64,000 nt of DNA from the NCBI RefSeq assembly GCF_900451195.1, contig NZ_UGHR01000001.1, positions 558,001 through 622,000 on the forward strand, written 5' to 3'. The notes beneath the pieces were generated by a model. That model saw only the letters and a program-made list of their open reading frames with translations, was not told the origin of the DNA and ran no database searches. The stretch comes from Iodobacter fluviatilis. Its GTDB lineage: Bacteria > Pseudomonadota > Gammaproteobacteria > Burkholderiales > Chitinibacteraceae. Shown here one piece after another: positions 1 through 8,912 of this stretch (position 1 is the first letter of the stretch; each line of letters begins with the position of its first letter). Position numbers and translations under genes: made by a program.

Positions 1-1029
1 TTAGAAATTAAAGATGGCGAATTTGTGGTTTTCGTTGGCCCGTCGGGCTGCGGTAAATCCACCCTGCTGCGCATGATTGCCGGCCTTGAAGACATCACCG
101 AAGGCGAGTTGAAAATTGGCGATGTGGTGGCCAATGACCTGCACGCTTCCAAGCGTGGTATCGCCATGGTGTTCCAGTCTTACGCCCTCTACCCGCATAT
201 GAGCGTGTACGACAATATGGCGTTTGCGCTGAAGCTGGCAGGTACGCCAAAAGAAGAAATTGATCAGCGTGTTAAAGGCGCTGCAGAAATTCTGCAAATG
301 ACACACCTGCTGGATCGCAAGCCAAAAGCATTGTCTGGCGGTCAGCGTCAGCGTGTGGCGATTGGCCGCTCGATTGTGCGTAACCCTAAGGTATTCCTGT
401 TTGACGAGCCTTTGTCTAACTTGGATGCATCTCTGCGCCTGCAAATGCGTGTTGAGCTATCCAAGCTGCATCAGGACCTTAAAACCACCATGATCTACGT
501 GACCCACGATCAGGTGGAAGCGATGACGCTGGCTGACCGCATCGTGGTATTTAACGCTGGTGTGATTCAGCAAGTTGGCTCGCCGCTGGAAATGTATGAA
601 AACCCATCGAATCTCTTCGTCGCTGGCTTCTTAGGCTCGCCTAAGATGAACTTGCTGGAAGCCGATCTGGTGGCTGTTGAAAAAGGCTCTGCCCACGTTC
701 GTCTGCCGGATGGCATTCAGATTCGCGCGGCTGTGGATGCATCACCATGCAAAGTGGGCGACAAAGTCACCATCGGTATTCGCCCTGAGCATATGCAGCT
801 GGCAACCGCTGACGCCGCAAACTCGGTGCCTGCCCGTGTTGATCTGGTAGAGCACTTGGGTGATATCGTATTGGCCTATATCCAAGTGAAAGGCATCAGC
901 GAAATCCTGTGCATGAAATTGCCTGCCGAATCGGATGTGATTAAATTTGGCGACAATATCCATGTGGTATTCCCAGAAAAGAATTGCCTCTTGTTTGATG
1001 CACAAGGTATTGCACTAAAACGCGTTTAA
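1..1029 (+). CDS. ABC transporter ATP-binding subunit, MalK/UgpC type (5' truncated)
   Basis: This is the ATPase subunit of an ABC importer, which would sit on the cytoplasmic face of a sugar or sugar-phosphate permease. The frame is open from base 1, so the true start lies upstream of the window. Visible motifs are Walker A (GPSGCGKST), the Q-loop ([13 protein letters not shown]), the signature LSGGQRQR, Walker B ([12 protein letters not shown]) and the H-loop (THDQ). A C-terminal TOBE-type regulatory domain follows (about 110 residues), including the IGIRPEH motif typical of MalK/UgpC. That domain architecture indicates a CUT1-type importer, but the substrate (maltose-type sugar, glycerol-3-phosphate or other) cannot be told because the permease genes are outside the window. 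A strong terminator follows 18 bp after the stop, so this is the last gene of its operon. Confidence 0.95.
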   Translation, partial: LEIKDGEFVVFVGPSGCGKSTLLRMIAGLEDITEGELKIGDVVANDLHASKRGIAMVFQSYALYPHMSVYDNMAFALKLAGTPKEEIDQRVKGAAEILQMTHLLDRKPKALSGGQRQRVAIGRSIVRNPKVFLFDEPLSNLDASLRLQMRVELSKLHQDLKTTMIYVTHDQVEAMTLADRIVVFNAGVIQQVGSPLEMYENPSNLFVAGFLGSPKMNLLEADLVAVEKGSAHVRLPDGIQIRAAVDASPCKVGDKVTIGIRPEHMQLATADAANSVPARVDLVEHLGDIVLAYIQVKGISEILCMKLPAESDVIKFGDNIHVVFPEKNCLLFDAQGIALKRV

Positions 1030-1047
1030 TTCTTTATTTGGATACGC

Positions 1048-1085
1048 AAAAAAAAGCCCGGCAATTGATTGCCGGGCTTTTTTTT
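1048..1085 (+). terminator. Rho-independent terminator after ABC ATPase gene
   Basis: An A-run precedes a perfect GC-rich stem (AAGCCCGGCAA / TTGCCGGGCTT) with a short loop and then a run of eight or more T. It ends the ABC transporter operon. The flanking A and T runs would let it work in both directions. Confidence 0.93.
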
Positions 1086-1302
1086 GCGCTGAAATAATTG
1101 GATTTAACTTTATTTTTCTTATTGGCAGCAGAGATGTGGTGTAAGTCTTGGTTCAATTTGGAGTAGTATGACGTCATGGAATAATTCAGGTAAAGCTTGG
1201 TGAGGTGTTTCAAGGGGGGGCTTTTTTTATGTGCCGTAGGTGGTGGAGATTCGGCCATTTTAGGGGGGCTAAATTTTTGTTAGGCCTTTCGGAGGAGTAG
1301 CG

Positions 1303-1866
1303 GTGATAGTTCGCGAGTGGGAAAAGCTTCAGTTCATCGACCCCGAGCGAGCGCTGATTGCCCTTCGCAAGTTCGCAACCACGCAGTCCCTGTACGAGCT
1401 TCCGTACGAAATAGCGTCACTGCGAAAGCGCGAACTGCGGCCGTTCGGGGAAAGTAGACAGTGTGCGTTGTTTTGCCAAGGGCTAAGCCACATCATGGGA
1501 AGGAAGGTTGTGTACGCTCAGTACGAACACGCTGATTACGATTTTGTTGCAAGATTTGAGAAAGATGAAGTCCTTCATTACGCACCAATTCAGATGAAAG
1601 AACTTGTCCCAGAGGAACTGAATCCTCATGCCAACTTGCAATCGGAACTGAACAAACTTGAAAAATACGCTGACTCTAAAGACTTGGTCATTGCGATACA
1701 CATTAACAGAGCCGCCACCGTTCATCTATCCAAGCTAGTAATGCCTCGAACCTCACTTGGAGCTCTGTGGTTCTTCGGGGCGAACGACCAAACTCAAAAC
1801 ACATGGACAATAATTGGAAATCTTCTTCGTCCTGGAGCAAGTAGCAGTGAGTTCACTCATCCGTAA
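1303..1866 (+). CDS. Orphan protein of unknown function, possible PD-(D/E)xK-like fold
   Basis: The protein has 187 residues and no signal peptide or membrane segment. The GTG start is chosen because GGAGGAG lies 6 bp upstream. I do not recognise the family. Between residues 78 and 99 an acidic strand (ADYDFVARF) is followed by a strand ending in Q97-M-K99 (APIQMKEL). That spacing recalls the D...(E/Q)xK core of PD-(D/E)xK nucleases such as Mrr-type proteins, and a helix with E50 precedes it. This is only a motif-level inference. The gene stands alone between two terminator-like or repeat regions, and its codon use (many TTC, GAC and CGA codons in an otherwise GAT/TTT-rich neighbourhood) differs from flanking genes, which suggests lateral acquisition. 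Confidence 0.7.
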   Translation: MIVREWEKLQFIDPERALIALRKFATTQSLYELPYEIASLRKRELRPFGESRQCALFCQGLSHIMGRKVVYAQYEHADYDFVARFEKDEVLHYAPIQMKELVPEELNPHANLQSELNKLEKYADSKDLVIAIHINRAATVHLSKLVMPRTSLGALWFFGANDQTQNTWTIIGNLLRPGASSSEFTHP

Positions 1867-2032
1867 TAAGAATAATTAGCTATGTAGGGGGAAGTTTATC
1901 AACCCGCCTGAACGATGGTTGAGCAGTACAAATCCCTTGTTTATTTACATATTGCTACGCTGAATTCACCCCTGAATCGCGGGTTACTCATCTGGCTAAG
2001 CTGCCCTACAGGGATTACGGGGCTGGCTTTGC

Positions 2033-2120
2033 TTCCCCCTTAGAAAAAGGGGGACTGAGGGGGATTTGCCTTTAAGCCCAACAGCAAATCCCCCCTAGCC
2101 CCCTTTTACAAAGGGGGGAA
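2033..2120. repeat. Long imperfect inverted repeat of C5/G5 blocks (REP/MITE-like)
   Basis: Two arms of about 37 bp (2033-2069 and 2084-2120) are reverse complements of each other with few mismatches, separated by about 14 bp. Each arm itself contains a small hairpin (CCCCCTT..AAGGGGG). It lies between two convergent transcription units, the orphan gene and thrC, so it could also act as a terminator. Shorter palindromes of the same style follow bioF and bioH. Confidence 0.8.
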
Positions 2121-2155
2121 CTCAAGCAAAATTTTAAGTCTGGGGTCTCCGTGCT

Positions 2156-3568
2156 TTAGGCTTTAATCCGCGCCACCAAATACGCCTTCAGCGCCGCCAC
2201 ATTGGCTTCCAGTACATCAAAGCGCTGTGGTAAATCTTCAAGATCGTGCAAGGCAGCCGGGCGTTGTGGTTTTTGGCCGATGGCTTCTACCATGGTGTCT
2301 TCAAACTTAGCCGGTAGGGCGGTTTCGAGGATGACCATGGCGACGTTGGCATCTCTGTGCTCTATGGCTGCTTTATAGCCGTCGGCGGTATGAGGGTCGA
2401 TTTCTACACCGTAAGTCTCAAATACGCTGCGGATATTATCTAGGCGATCCTGATGCGTGCTGCGGCTGGATCTGAAGCCATACACCTCGCGCATTTTTGT
2501 GAAATCATCCGCGCTTAAGTCAAAGCCGATACCTGCATCAATGCCTTTCCACAGGGCGGATAATTTGCCTGCATCACGGCCTAGTAAATCGAATACAAAG
2601 CGCTCTAAATTAGAGGCCTTGGTGATGTCCATCGAAGGGCTGGATGTTTCGAAAGTGCGGTCAAGGCCGCGTGGATGATAGCCGCCGCTGCTGAAAAACT
2701 CATCCAATACATCATTTTCATTGGTGGCCACAATCAGGCGGCGAATCGGCAGGCCCATCTGCCGCGCCATATGGCCCGCACAGATATTGCCAAAGTTGCC
2801 CGATGGTACACAGAAATCCACCGGCTCGCCGACTGTTTTGGCTACGGCAAAATAGCCTTTGAAGTAGTAGCAAATCTGCGCGACAACGCGGCCCCAGTTG
2901 ATCGAATTCACCGCGCCAATTTTGTAATCCTGCTTAAACGCGGCATCGTTATTGATGGCTTTCACCATATCTTGGCAGGCATCAAACATGCTCTTTACCG
3001 CGATATTGTGGATGTTGGTGTCTTGCAGGCTAAACATCTGTGCGCGCTGGAAGGGGCTCATTTTGCCCGCGGGGCTGAGCATAAAGACATTCACGCCCTT
3101 TTTGCCGCGCATGGCGTATTCCGCCGCCGAGCCGGTGTCGCCTGAGGTTGCGCCGACGATATTGATTTCTTTGTCGTCACGCGCCAGCACATATTCAAAC
3201 AGATTACCGAGCAGCTGCATTGCCATATCTTTAAAAGCCAGCGTGGGGCCGTTAGAGAGCTGTTGCAGATGCAAATGAGGGGCCAGTGTTTTGATCGGTG
3301 TAATATCGGCCGAGCCAAATACTTCGGCAGTGTAAGTTTTGGAGACCAGTGCTTTTAAATCCGCTTCTGGGATATCGTCCACAAACAGGCGGATCACTTC
3401 AAAAGCCAGCTCAGCATAGGGCAGGGGTGCGAGGCGTTCTAAAGCGGCTTGTGTGAGGCGAGGGCACACTTCAGGCATCACCAAGCCGCCATCAGGCGCT
3501 AAACCGCCAAGCAGGATTTCAGAAAAAGACTTAGGCGGCATACCGCCGCGAGTAGAGATATAGCGCAT
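2156..3568 (-). CDS. thrC: Threonine synthase
   Basis: This PLP enzyme converts O-phospho-L-homoserine to L-threonine in the cytoplasm, the last step of threonine synthesis. Its 470 residues match the long ThrC class found in proteobacteria. The N-terminus MRYISTRGG..PKSFSEILLGGLAPDGGL is typical of the family. The PLP lysine motif is SNGPTLAFKDMAMQL (K about residue 111), and the cofactor phosphate loop is VGATSGDTGSAAEYA. An AGGA ribosome-binding site lies 9 bp before the ATG. It is the last gene of an alaA-hom-thrC run on the minus strand. A 106-bp gap holding a double hairpin separates it from hom, so readthrough from hom may be reduced. Confidence 0.97.
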   Translation of the reverse strand: MRYISTRGGMPPKSFSEILLGGLAPDGGLVMPEVCPRLTQAALERLAPLPYAELAFEVIRLFVDDIPEADLKALVSKTYTAEVFGSADITPIKTLAPHLHLQQLSNGPTLAFKDMAMQLLGNLFEYVLARDDKEINIVGATSGDTGSAAEYAMRGKKGVNVFMLSPAGKMSPFQRAQMFSLQDTNIHNIAVKSMFDACQDMVKAINNDAAFKQDYKIGAVNSINWGRVVAQICYYFKGYFAVAKTVGEPVDFCVPSGNFGNICAGHMARQMGLPIRRLIVATNENDVLDEFFSSGGYHPRGLDRTFETSSPSMDITKASNLERFVFDLLGRDAGKLSALWKGIDAGIGFDLSADDFTKMREVYGFRSSRSTHQDRLDNIRSVFETYGVEIDPHTADGYKAAIEHRDANVAMVILETALPAKFEDTMVEAIGQKPQRPAALHDLEDLPQRFDVLEANVAALKAYLVARIKA

Positions 3569-3589
3569 GATTTTTAAATCCTAATGGCC

Positions 3590-3666
3590 GTAGGGTGGGC
3601 ACGTTTTTGTGCCCACGCGATAAGATTTAAGGAAGAGGCTTAACGTGGGCACGGGTGCCCACCCTA
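3590..3666. repeat. GTAGGGTGGGCAC palindromic repeat between hom and thrC
   Basis: Perfect 13-bp outer arms (GTAGGGTGGGCAC / GTGCCCACCCTAC) enclose two inner copies of the GTGGGCAC/GTGCCCAC palindrome. The transcript could fold as one long or two short hairpins. A related element with GTAGGGTGG ends lies at 48915-48975, which marks a dispersed intergenic repeat and not a gene-specific signal. Confidence 0.8.
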
Positions 3667-3674
3667 CATATTGC

Positions 3675-4985
3675 TTAGCCGTTTAAATGCTCAAGGCGTA
3701 AGCGGATGACTGCGCCGGTGATGCTTGGCAGGGCTTCAATGCCTTTGATGGCGGTGTTGACGCGTTTTTCCACGGCCAGATGCGTGATGATAATGATATC
3801 GGCACGTGCTTCACCTGCAATCGGGCGCTGCAGCATGGCGTCTACCGAGATATCGTTGTCGGCAAGTAGGCGCGTGATATCGGCCAGCACGCCTGGCTTG
3901 TCTTCGGTGTTGATGCGCAGGTAGTAGCAGGTTTCGATTTCTGCGATAGGCAGAATCGGCAGGTCGGCAATTTGCGAAGGCTGGAAAGCCAGGTGCGGCA
4001 CGCGCTGCTCAGGGTCTGCAGTGTGCAGGCGGGTGATATCTACCAGATCGGCAATGACGGAAGACGCGGTTGGCTCGGCACCTGCGCCAGGGCCGTAATA
4101 CATGGTGGCGCCGACAGCATCGCCTTTCACCAGAATCGCATTCATCACGCCATCTACATTGGCAATCAGGCGGCTAGCAGGGATCAGCGTTGGGGCAACG
4201 CGCAGCTCAATGCCTTGTTCGCGGCGGCGGGTCATGCCGAGCAGCTTGATGCGGTAGCCCAGCTCTTGCGCGTACTGGATATCAATGGCGGCCAGTTTGC
4301 TGATGCCTTCTAGGTAAGCCTTATCAAATTGCACCGGAATACCAAAGGCAATCGCGCTCATGATGGTGAGCTTATGCGCGGCATCGTGGCCTTCGATATC
4401 AAAAGTAGGATCGGCTTCTGCGTAGCCTAGGCGTTGCGCTTCTTTTAATACATCGGCAAAGGCGAGGCCTTTATCGCGCATTTCTGTCAGGATAAAGTTA
4501 GATGTGCCATTGATAATACCGGCCACCCATTCAATTTTATTGGCGGTCAGGCCTTCACGCAGTGCTTTAATAATCGGAATGCCGCCTGCTACGGCGGCTT
4601 CAAATGAAACCATCACGCCTTTTTCGGTGGCGCGGGCAAAAATCTCATTGCCGTATTCGGCGATCAGTTTTTTATTGGCGGTGACTACATGCTTGCCATT
4701 GGCAATGGCCGCCAGTACAAGATCTTTGGCAATGGTGGTGCCGCCAATGAGCTCTACCACAATGTCGATTTCCGGGTTGTTCACTACATCCATAGCGTCG
4801 TCTGTTAGGGTGATGCCTTCACCACATAGCTCACGAGCACGGACCAGATCACGGTTGGCCGCCATGGTAATCACAATCGGCCGGCCTGCACGGCGGCTAA
4901 TTTCGATTGCATTACGCTTAAGAACAGTAACTGTTCCGCCGCCTACGGTGCCTACACCGCATAAACCTACATTGATGGGTTTCAT
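3675..4985 (-). CDS. hom: Homoserine dehydrogenase
   Basis: This enzyme reduces L-aspartate-4-semialdehyde to homoserine with NAD(P)H, the branch point towards threonine and methionine. The 436-residue monofunctional form has an N-terminal Rossmann motif (GLCGVGTVGGGTV), the substrate-binding segment with GIINGTSNFILTEM and EADPTFDIEGHDAAHK, and a C-terminal ACT domain from about residue 350 (YYLRINTEDKPGVLADITRLL). The ACT domain usually mediates threonine feedback inhibition. A GGAAA ribosome-binding site lies 6 bp before the ATG. It follows the aminotransferase gene by only 14 bp, so the two are almost certainly co-transcribed, with thrC next in the same direction. Confidence 0.97.
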   Translation of the reverse strand: MKPINVGLCGVGTVGGGTVTVLKRNAIEISRRAGRPIVITMAANRDLVRARELCGEGITLTDDAMDVVNNPEIDIVVELIGGTTIAKDLVLAAIANGKHVVTANKKLIAEYGNEIFARATEKGVMVSFEAAVAGGIPIIKALREGLTANKIEWVAGIINGTSNFILTEMRDKGLAFADVLKEAQRLGYAEADPTFDIEGHDAAHKLTIMSAIAFGIPVQFDKAYLEGISKLAAIDIQYAQELGYRIKLLGMTRRREQGIELRVAPTLIPASRLIANVDGVMNAILVKGDAVGATMYYGPGAGAEPTASSVIADLVDITRLHTADPEQRVPHLAFQPSQIADLPILPIAEIETCYYLRINTEDKPGVLADITRLLADNDISVDAMLQRPIAGEARADIIIITHLAVEKRVNTAIKGIEALPSITGAVIRLRLEHLNG

Positions 4986-4999
4986 TTGTTTTCCTTGAA

Positions 5000-6238
5000 T
5001 TAAGCTGTGCCGTGACGTTTTCGATAGCTTTCTAAGAAGCGGGCAATACGGGCAATGGCGTCAGTTAGATCATCCAGATTGGGTAAGAACACCACACGGA
5101 AATGATCAGGCTGTTGCCAGTTAAAGCCTGTGCCTTGTACCAGCAGCACTTTCTCTTCTTGTAACAGCTCTAAAATAAATTGTTGATCGTCGGCAATCGG
5201 GTAAATAGCCGGATCAAGCTTGGGGAACATATAGAGCGCTGCTCTTGGTTTTACACAGCTTACCCCCGGGATCTCCGTGAGCAGCTTGTAGGCCAGATCG
5301 CGTTGCTTAGCGAGCCTGCCTGTAGGTTTTACTAAATCATTGATGCTCTGATATCCGCCCAGCGCGGTTTGAATGGCATATTGGGCAGGCACATTGGCGC
5401 AGAGCCGCATGGTAGCGAGGATATTCAATCCCTCGATATAATCTTTGGCTATTTTCTTATTGCCGGATACAAACATCCAGCCCGCCCTGAAACCACAGGC
5501 GCGATAATTTTTGGATAAGCCGTTAAAGGTTACGAATAAAATATCCTTCTCTTTTGATTCCAGCGATGCAATCGAGGTATGCGTTACACCGTCGTAAAGC
5601 ACTTTGTCGTAGATTTCATCGGCATAAATAATCAGATTGTTTTCGCGCGCAATTTGAATAATGTCTTTCAGCAGCGAATCCGGATACAAAGCACCCGTCG
5701 GATTATTCGGGTTGATAATCACAATGGCTTTGGTTTTGGCGCTGATCTTGCTGCGAATATCTTCCAGCGACGGATACCATTCATTGGCTTCATCACACAG
5801 GTAATGGCGCGGCGTACCACCCGCTAGGCTGACTGCGGCTGTCCAGAGTGGATAATCTGGCATCGGCACCAAGACTTCATCGCCATCATTAAGTAGGCCC
5901 TGCATGGCCATCACAATCAGCTCAGATGCACCGTTGCCAATATAAATATCGTCTACAGTTACATCCGCAATATTTTTGGATTGGGTGTAGTGCATGACGG
6001 CTTTACGAGCCTGAAACAGGCCTTTGGAATCTACATAGCCTGCAGAATTAGGCAGGTTGCGAATCATGTCTTGTACGACTTCTTCGGGGGCATCAAAGCC
6101 GAAAGAGGCCAGATTGCCGATATTCAGCTTGATAATACGCTGGCCTTCTTCTTCCATCTGACGCGCTCGCTCAGGAACAGGCCCACGAATCTCGTAACAG
6201 ACATTTTGTAATTTGTTTGATTTAAGAATGGTAGTCAT
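5000..6238 (-). CDS. alaA: AlaA-type alanine aminotransferase
   Basis: This is a class I PLP aminotransferase of 412 residues. The N-terminus (SNKLQNVCYEIRGPV, LNIGNLASFGFDAPE) closely resembles E. coli AlaA (YfbQ), which transfers an amino group from glutamate to pyruvate to form alanine. The NPNNPTGALY motif, the YADEIYDKVLYD strand and the PLP-lysine segment FVTFNGLSKNYRACGFRAGW are all intact. It is the first gene of the minus-strand run with hom and thrC, and this order suggests that it takes part in amino-acid synthesis along with them. No strong ribosome-binding site is visible before the ATG. Specificity for alanine is inferred from similarity, and related valine or aspartate enzymes cannot be excluded. 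Confidence 0.88.
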   Translation of the reverse strand: MTTILKSNKLQNVCYEIRGPVPERARQMEEEGQRIIKLNIGNLASFGFDAPEEVVQDMIRNLPNSAGYVDSKGLFQARKAVMHYTQSKNIADVTVDDIYIGNGASELIVMAMQGLLNDGDEVLVPMPDYPLWTAAVSLAGGTPRHYLCDEANEWYPSLEDIRSKISAKTKAIVIINPNNPTGALYPDSLLKDIIQIARENNLIIYADEIYDKVLYDGVTHTSIASLESKEKDILFVTFNGLSKNYRACGFRAGWMFVSGNKKIAKDYIEGLNILATMRLCANVPAQYAIQTALGGYQSINDLVKPTGRLAKQRDLAYKLLTEIPGVSCVKPRAALYMFPKLDPAIYPIADDQQFILELLQEEKVLLVQGTGFNWQQPDHFRVVFLPNLDDLTDAIARIARFLESYRKRHGTA

Positions 6239-6398
6239 GGCAGCGGCTTATGGGCTAGGACCTTATATTCTAACGAAAGATTGCGCTGTACTGCACTTAT
6301 TGTGATTACGAAAACAAAAAAATGAATACAAAGCCGCTGTTAAAACCTATACATCAGCGCTTAAGTTAAAATACGGGGTCTTTAATTGGGAAATCATC

Positions 6399-6767
6399 AT
6401 GAAATTACAACATACCGCTGTCGAAAATCTGAATCAGTTCTCGGGCTATGGTGAGGATTTTGTGCGGGTCAATACCGAGCAATATCAGGGTAATGTGCTG
6501 GTAACAGGGACAGAAGTCCATGTTTGGCGGCCACTCGGCTTTGATGATTTAACTGAGGCCGATTTTACAGCTGTGCTGGCCTATAAGCCTGAGGTGGTTT
6601 TATTGGGCACAGGCAAAACCATTCGCTTTCCGCATCCGCGCCTCTATAGTGCATTAGCCGCCGCGCATATCGGGCTGGATGTGATGGATACCGGCGCGCT
6701 GTGCCGCACCTTTAATATCCTGACATCCGAAGATCGAAAAGTAGTGGCGCTGATTGTGCACAATTAA
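6399..6767 (+). CDS. Mth938-like domain protein (DUF498)
   Basis: This is a 122-residue cytoplasmic protein of the Mth938/DUF498 family, the same fold as the mitochondrial complex I assembly factor NDUFAF3. The recognisable segments are the opening GYG..FVRVNTEQYQGNVLV, the middle LLGTGKTIRFPHPRLYSAL, and the ending DVMDTGALCRTFNILTSEDRKVVALIV. The bacterial role is unknown. GGAAA lies 6 bp before the ATG. The gene is divergent from alaA, with 160 bp between the two starts that must hold both promoters. Confidence 0.9.
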   Translation: MKLQHTAVENLNQFSGYGEDFVRVNTEQYQGNVLVTGTEVHVWRPLGFDDLTEADFTAVLAYKPEVVLLGTGKTIRFPHPRLYSALAAAHIGLDVMDTGALCRTFNILTSEDRKVVALIVHN

Positions 6768-7049
6768 TTGGGCAGAGCTTGAGAGGATAAAGGTATAAAT
6801 TAAATTCCATATAAATATTTTATCTGGATAAATGAAATGATAAAAACATGGTGATTGCATAAAAAAGATCAATAGCATTATTTATCCACGGTTATTTTAC
6901 CTTTATGACAAATTCGCAGATTTAAGTCGGGTTTTCCGCGCTTGTATTTAATAAGGATGACTTGTTTAATCGCAATCTGAATAAATTGGCAAAATATTCT
7001 TATGTAATATTGCAGTGTCATTGAATATATCAATACAATAAGGATGAAT

Positions 7050-8252
7050 ATGCTTCAACTCGATTTTTATGGCACCCTGGTCGCCGCATCGCTGGTTTTA
7101 TTATTCGGGCGCAAAATTGTGGAATGGTCTGCGCCGCTGCGTAATTACAGCATTCCTGAGCCTGTGGTTGGCGGCTTACTGGTTGCTGTTTTATTGCTGC
7201 TTGGACGGATGAGCTTTGGTGCAGAAGTAAAGTTTGATACCGGCATGCAAACGCCGCTGATGCTCGCCTTCTTTGCCAGTATTGGTTTAAACGCAGATCT
7301 GGCTAGCCTGAAAAAAGGCGGCCGCACCCTTGTTATCTTTACGGGTGTGGTGGTTTCCATGCTGGTGATGCAAAACATCGTCGGGATTGCCGCTGCCAGC
7401 GCCATGGGCATCAGCCCGCTGCTTGGCCTGTTGGGCGGATCAATCACCATGTCGGGTGGGCATGGCACGGGGGCCGCATGGAGCACGGTATTTGGTGAGA
7501 AATACGGCCTAGCATCGGCTACCGAAGTCGCCATGGCTTGTGCCACATTTGGCCTAGTGATGGGCGGGCTGATCGGTGGCCCGGTTGCGCGTTATCTGGT
7601 TAAAAAAGTAACGATCCCCGGCTCTGAACATAATAGCGATGACACGCCCACAACCTTTGAGCAGCCGCACGCTGTGCGCCTGATTACCCCCCAAGTCTTT
7701 ATCGAAACACTGGCCCTGATTGCCATCAGCCTGATGGCCGGATCGGCGTTGGCCACGGTCTTAAAAGGCACGGCCTTTGAATTGCCGGGTTTTGTATGCG
7801 TGCTATTTATTGGCGTGGTACTCAGAAACGGCTTATCCGCATTAGGCCTTTACCAAGTCTTTGATCGCGGCGTATCGGTGCTGGGCAATGTAAGCCTCTC
7901 GCTGTTTTTAGCCATGGCTTTAATGACCTTACGCCTGTGGGAATTAGGCTCATTAGCCTTGCCTATGCTGGGCATTTTGGCGCTGCAAGCCAGTGTGATG
8001 GCGTTCTTTGCCATCTTTGTAACCTTCCGCGTGATGGGCAAAAACTACGATGCCGTGGTGCTGGCCGCCGGTAACTGCGGCTTTGGCCTAGGCGCTACAC
8101 CTACCGCTATCGCCAATATGCAAGCCGTAACCGAACGCTTCGGCCCATCCCACATCGCCTTCCTGGTTGTGCCGATGGTAGGCGCTTTCTTTATTGATAT
8201 CGCCAATGCGATTTTGATTAAGCTATTTTTGCTGCTGCCGATTTATGGGTGA
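7050..8252 (+). CDS. gltS: Sodium/glutamate symporter
   Basis: This inner-membrane carrier takes up glutamate with sodium ions. The sequence is strongly hydrophobic with about ten to eleven transmembrane stretches. Family landmarks include YSIPEPVVGGLLVAV near residue 40, the glycine- and serine-rich re-entrant loop GGSITMSGGHGTGAAW, and the second half motif AAGNCGFGLGATPTAIANMQAV. These are the inverted-repeat loops of the GltS family. The start at 7050 is chosen over an in-frame ATG at 7044 because AAGGAT lies at the correct distance from 7050 and overlaps the other ATG. It is monocistronic, followed by its own terminator. The 282-bp region upstream is AT-rich and likely contains the promoter. 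Confidence 0.95.
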   Translation: MLQLDFYGTLVAASLVLLFGRKIVEWSAPLRNYSIPEPVVGGLLVAVLLLLGRMSFGAEVKFDTGMQTPLMLAFFASIGLNADLASLKKGGRTLVIFTGVVVSMLVMQNIVGIAAASAMGISPLLGLLGGSITMSGGHGTGAAWSTVFGEKYGLASATEVAMACATFGLVMGGLIGGPVARYLVKKVTIPGSEHNSDDTPTTFEQPHAVRLITPQVFIETLALIAISLMAGSALATVLKGTAFELPGFVCVLFIGVVLRNGLSALGLYQVFDRGVSVLGNVSLSLFLAMALMTLRLWELGSLALPMLGILALQASVMAFFAIFVTFRVMGKNYDAVVLAAGNCGFGLGATPTAIANMQAVTERFGPSHIAFLVVPMVGAFFIDIANAILIKLFLLLPIYG

Positions 8253-8280
8253 TTCGTTTTAATAGCAGAAAGACAAGAAG

Positions 8281-8314
8281 AGAAAAGCTCTGCCCATTTG
8301 GCGGGGCTTTTTTT
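8281..8314 (+). terminator. Rho-independent terminator after gltS
   Basis: The arms AAAAGCTCTGCC and GGCGGGGCTTTT pair with a few G-U pairs around a 5-base loop and are followed by seven T residues. It ends the gltS transcript just before the AT-rich islet. Confidence 0.88.
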
Positions 8315-8357
8315 ATGGTAAATTGACTGGATTATATAAAATATAAAGGAGGTGGAT

Positions 8358-8816
8358 ATGCTGAATAAAATCTTCTTAATGGTGTTTTTTGTTGTTTCTT
8401 CAGCTTCTCATGCCAATAAAAGTGAGTATGAGGCTGAGCGACATAATCTGGATGAAATTGTTGTTGGTGTCGAGCGGTTTAAGGGGGATCTTGGCTATTA
8501 CCCAAATTCGGGAGCGCTGAATGATTTGCATGTGAATAGTATCGGAAGTATAAATTGGAAAGGACCATATGTTTCTGCTGATGAGACCTTCAAAGATTTA
8601 AATGGTAATGAGCTTATATATAAGAATAACGGGGGTGCTTATTATCTGTACTCTATTGGGGCTGACAAAGTTGATGATGGAGGGATGGGGGATGATATAA
8701 GGCCGCATCCGTCAGGTGATGAATGGGATTTTTCTATACTAACCGCGGTGTTGTTTTTTATATTAATGTTGGTGTTAATATTTTTGTATACAATAAATAA
8801 AAAAAGTTATAAATAA
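8358..8816 (+). CDS. Orphan GspG-C-terminal-like protein with signal peptide and C-terminal membrane anchor
   Basis: Residues 20-115 resemble the C-terminal domain of the type II secretion major pseudopilin GspG: RFKGDLGYYPNSGALNDL, WKGPYVS, DLNGNELIYKNNGGAYYLYSIGADK and GMGDDIRP. In GspG these form the globular domain and its calcium-binding loop. It does not have the prepilin peptidase site and long N-terminal helix. It has instead a cleavable-looking signal peptide (ends SSASHA) and a membrane segment near residues 125-145 with a short lysine-rich tail. The domain would therefore face the periplasm, held at its C-terminus. The start at 8358 is preferred because AAAGGAGG lies 5 bp upstream. 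No other secretion genes are nearby. Function unknown. Confidence 0.8.
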   Translation: MLNKIFLMVFFVVSSASHANKSEYEAERHNLDEIVVGVERFKGDLGYYPNSGALNDLHVNSIGSINWKGPYVSADETFKDLNGNELIYKNNGGAYYLYSIGADKVDDGGMGDDIRPHPSGDEWDFSILTAVLFFILMLVLIFLYTINKKSYK

Positions 8817-8912
8817 ATTTTTCAATATTATTGAAAATAGTGCTGCTTATATATTATGCAAAATGGAATGAAGCAGGTAAGGATAAAATTTCATTAAATT
8901 TGTGTGGAAAAA

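Noticed and set aside
1279..1285. GTTAGGC sequence that looks like an integron attC core site just before the orphan gene
   Set aside because: No matching inverse core and no attC-like stem of suitable size follow the gene; a 7-bp match is expected by chance.
2675..3145. 156-codon open frame on the plus strand within thrC
   Set aside because: Antisense to threonine synthase with all motifs intact; no independent support.
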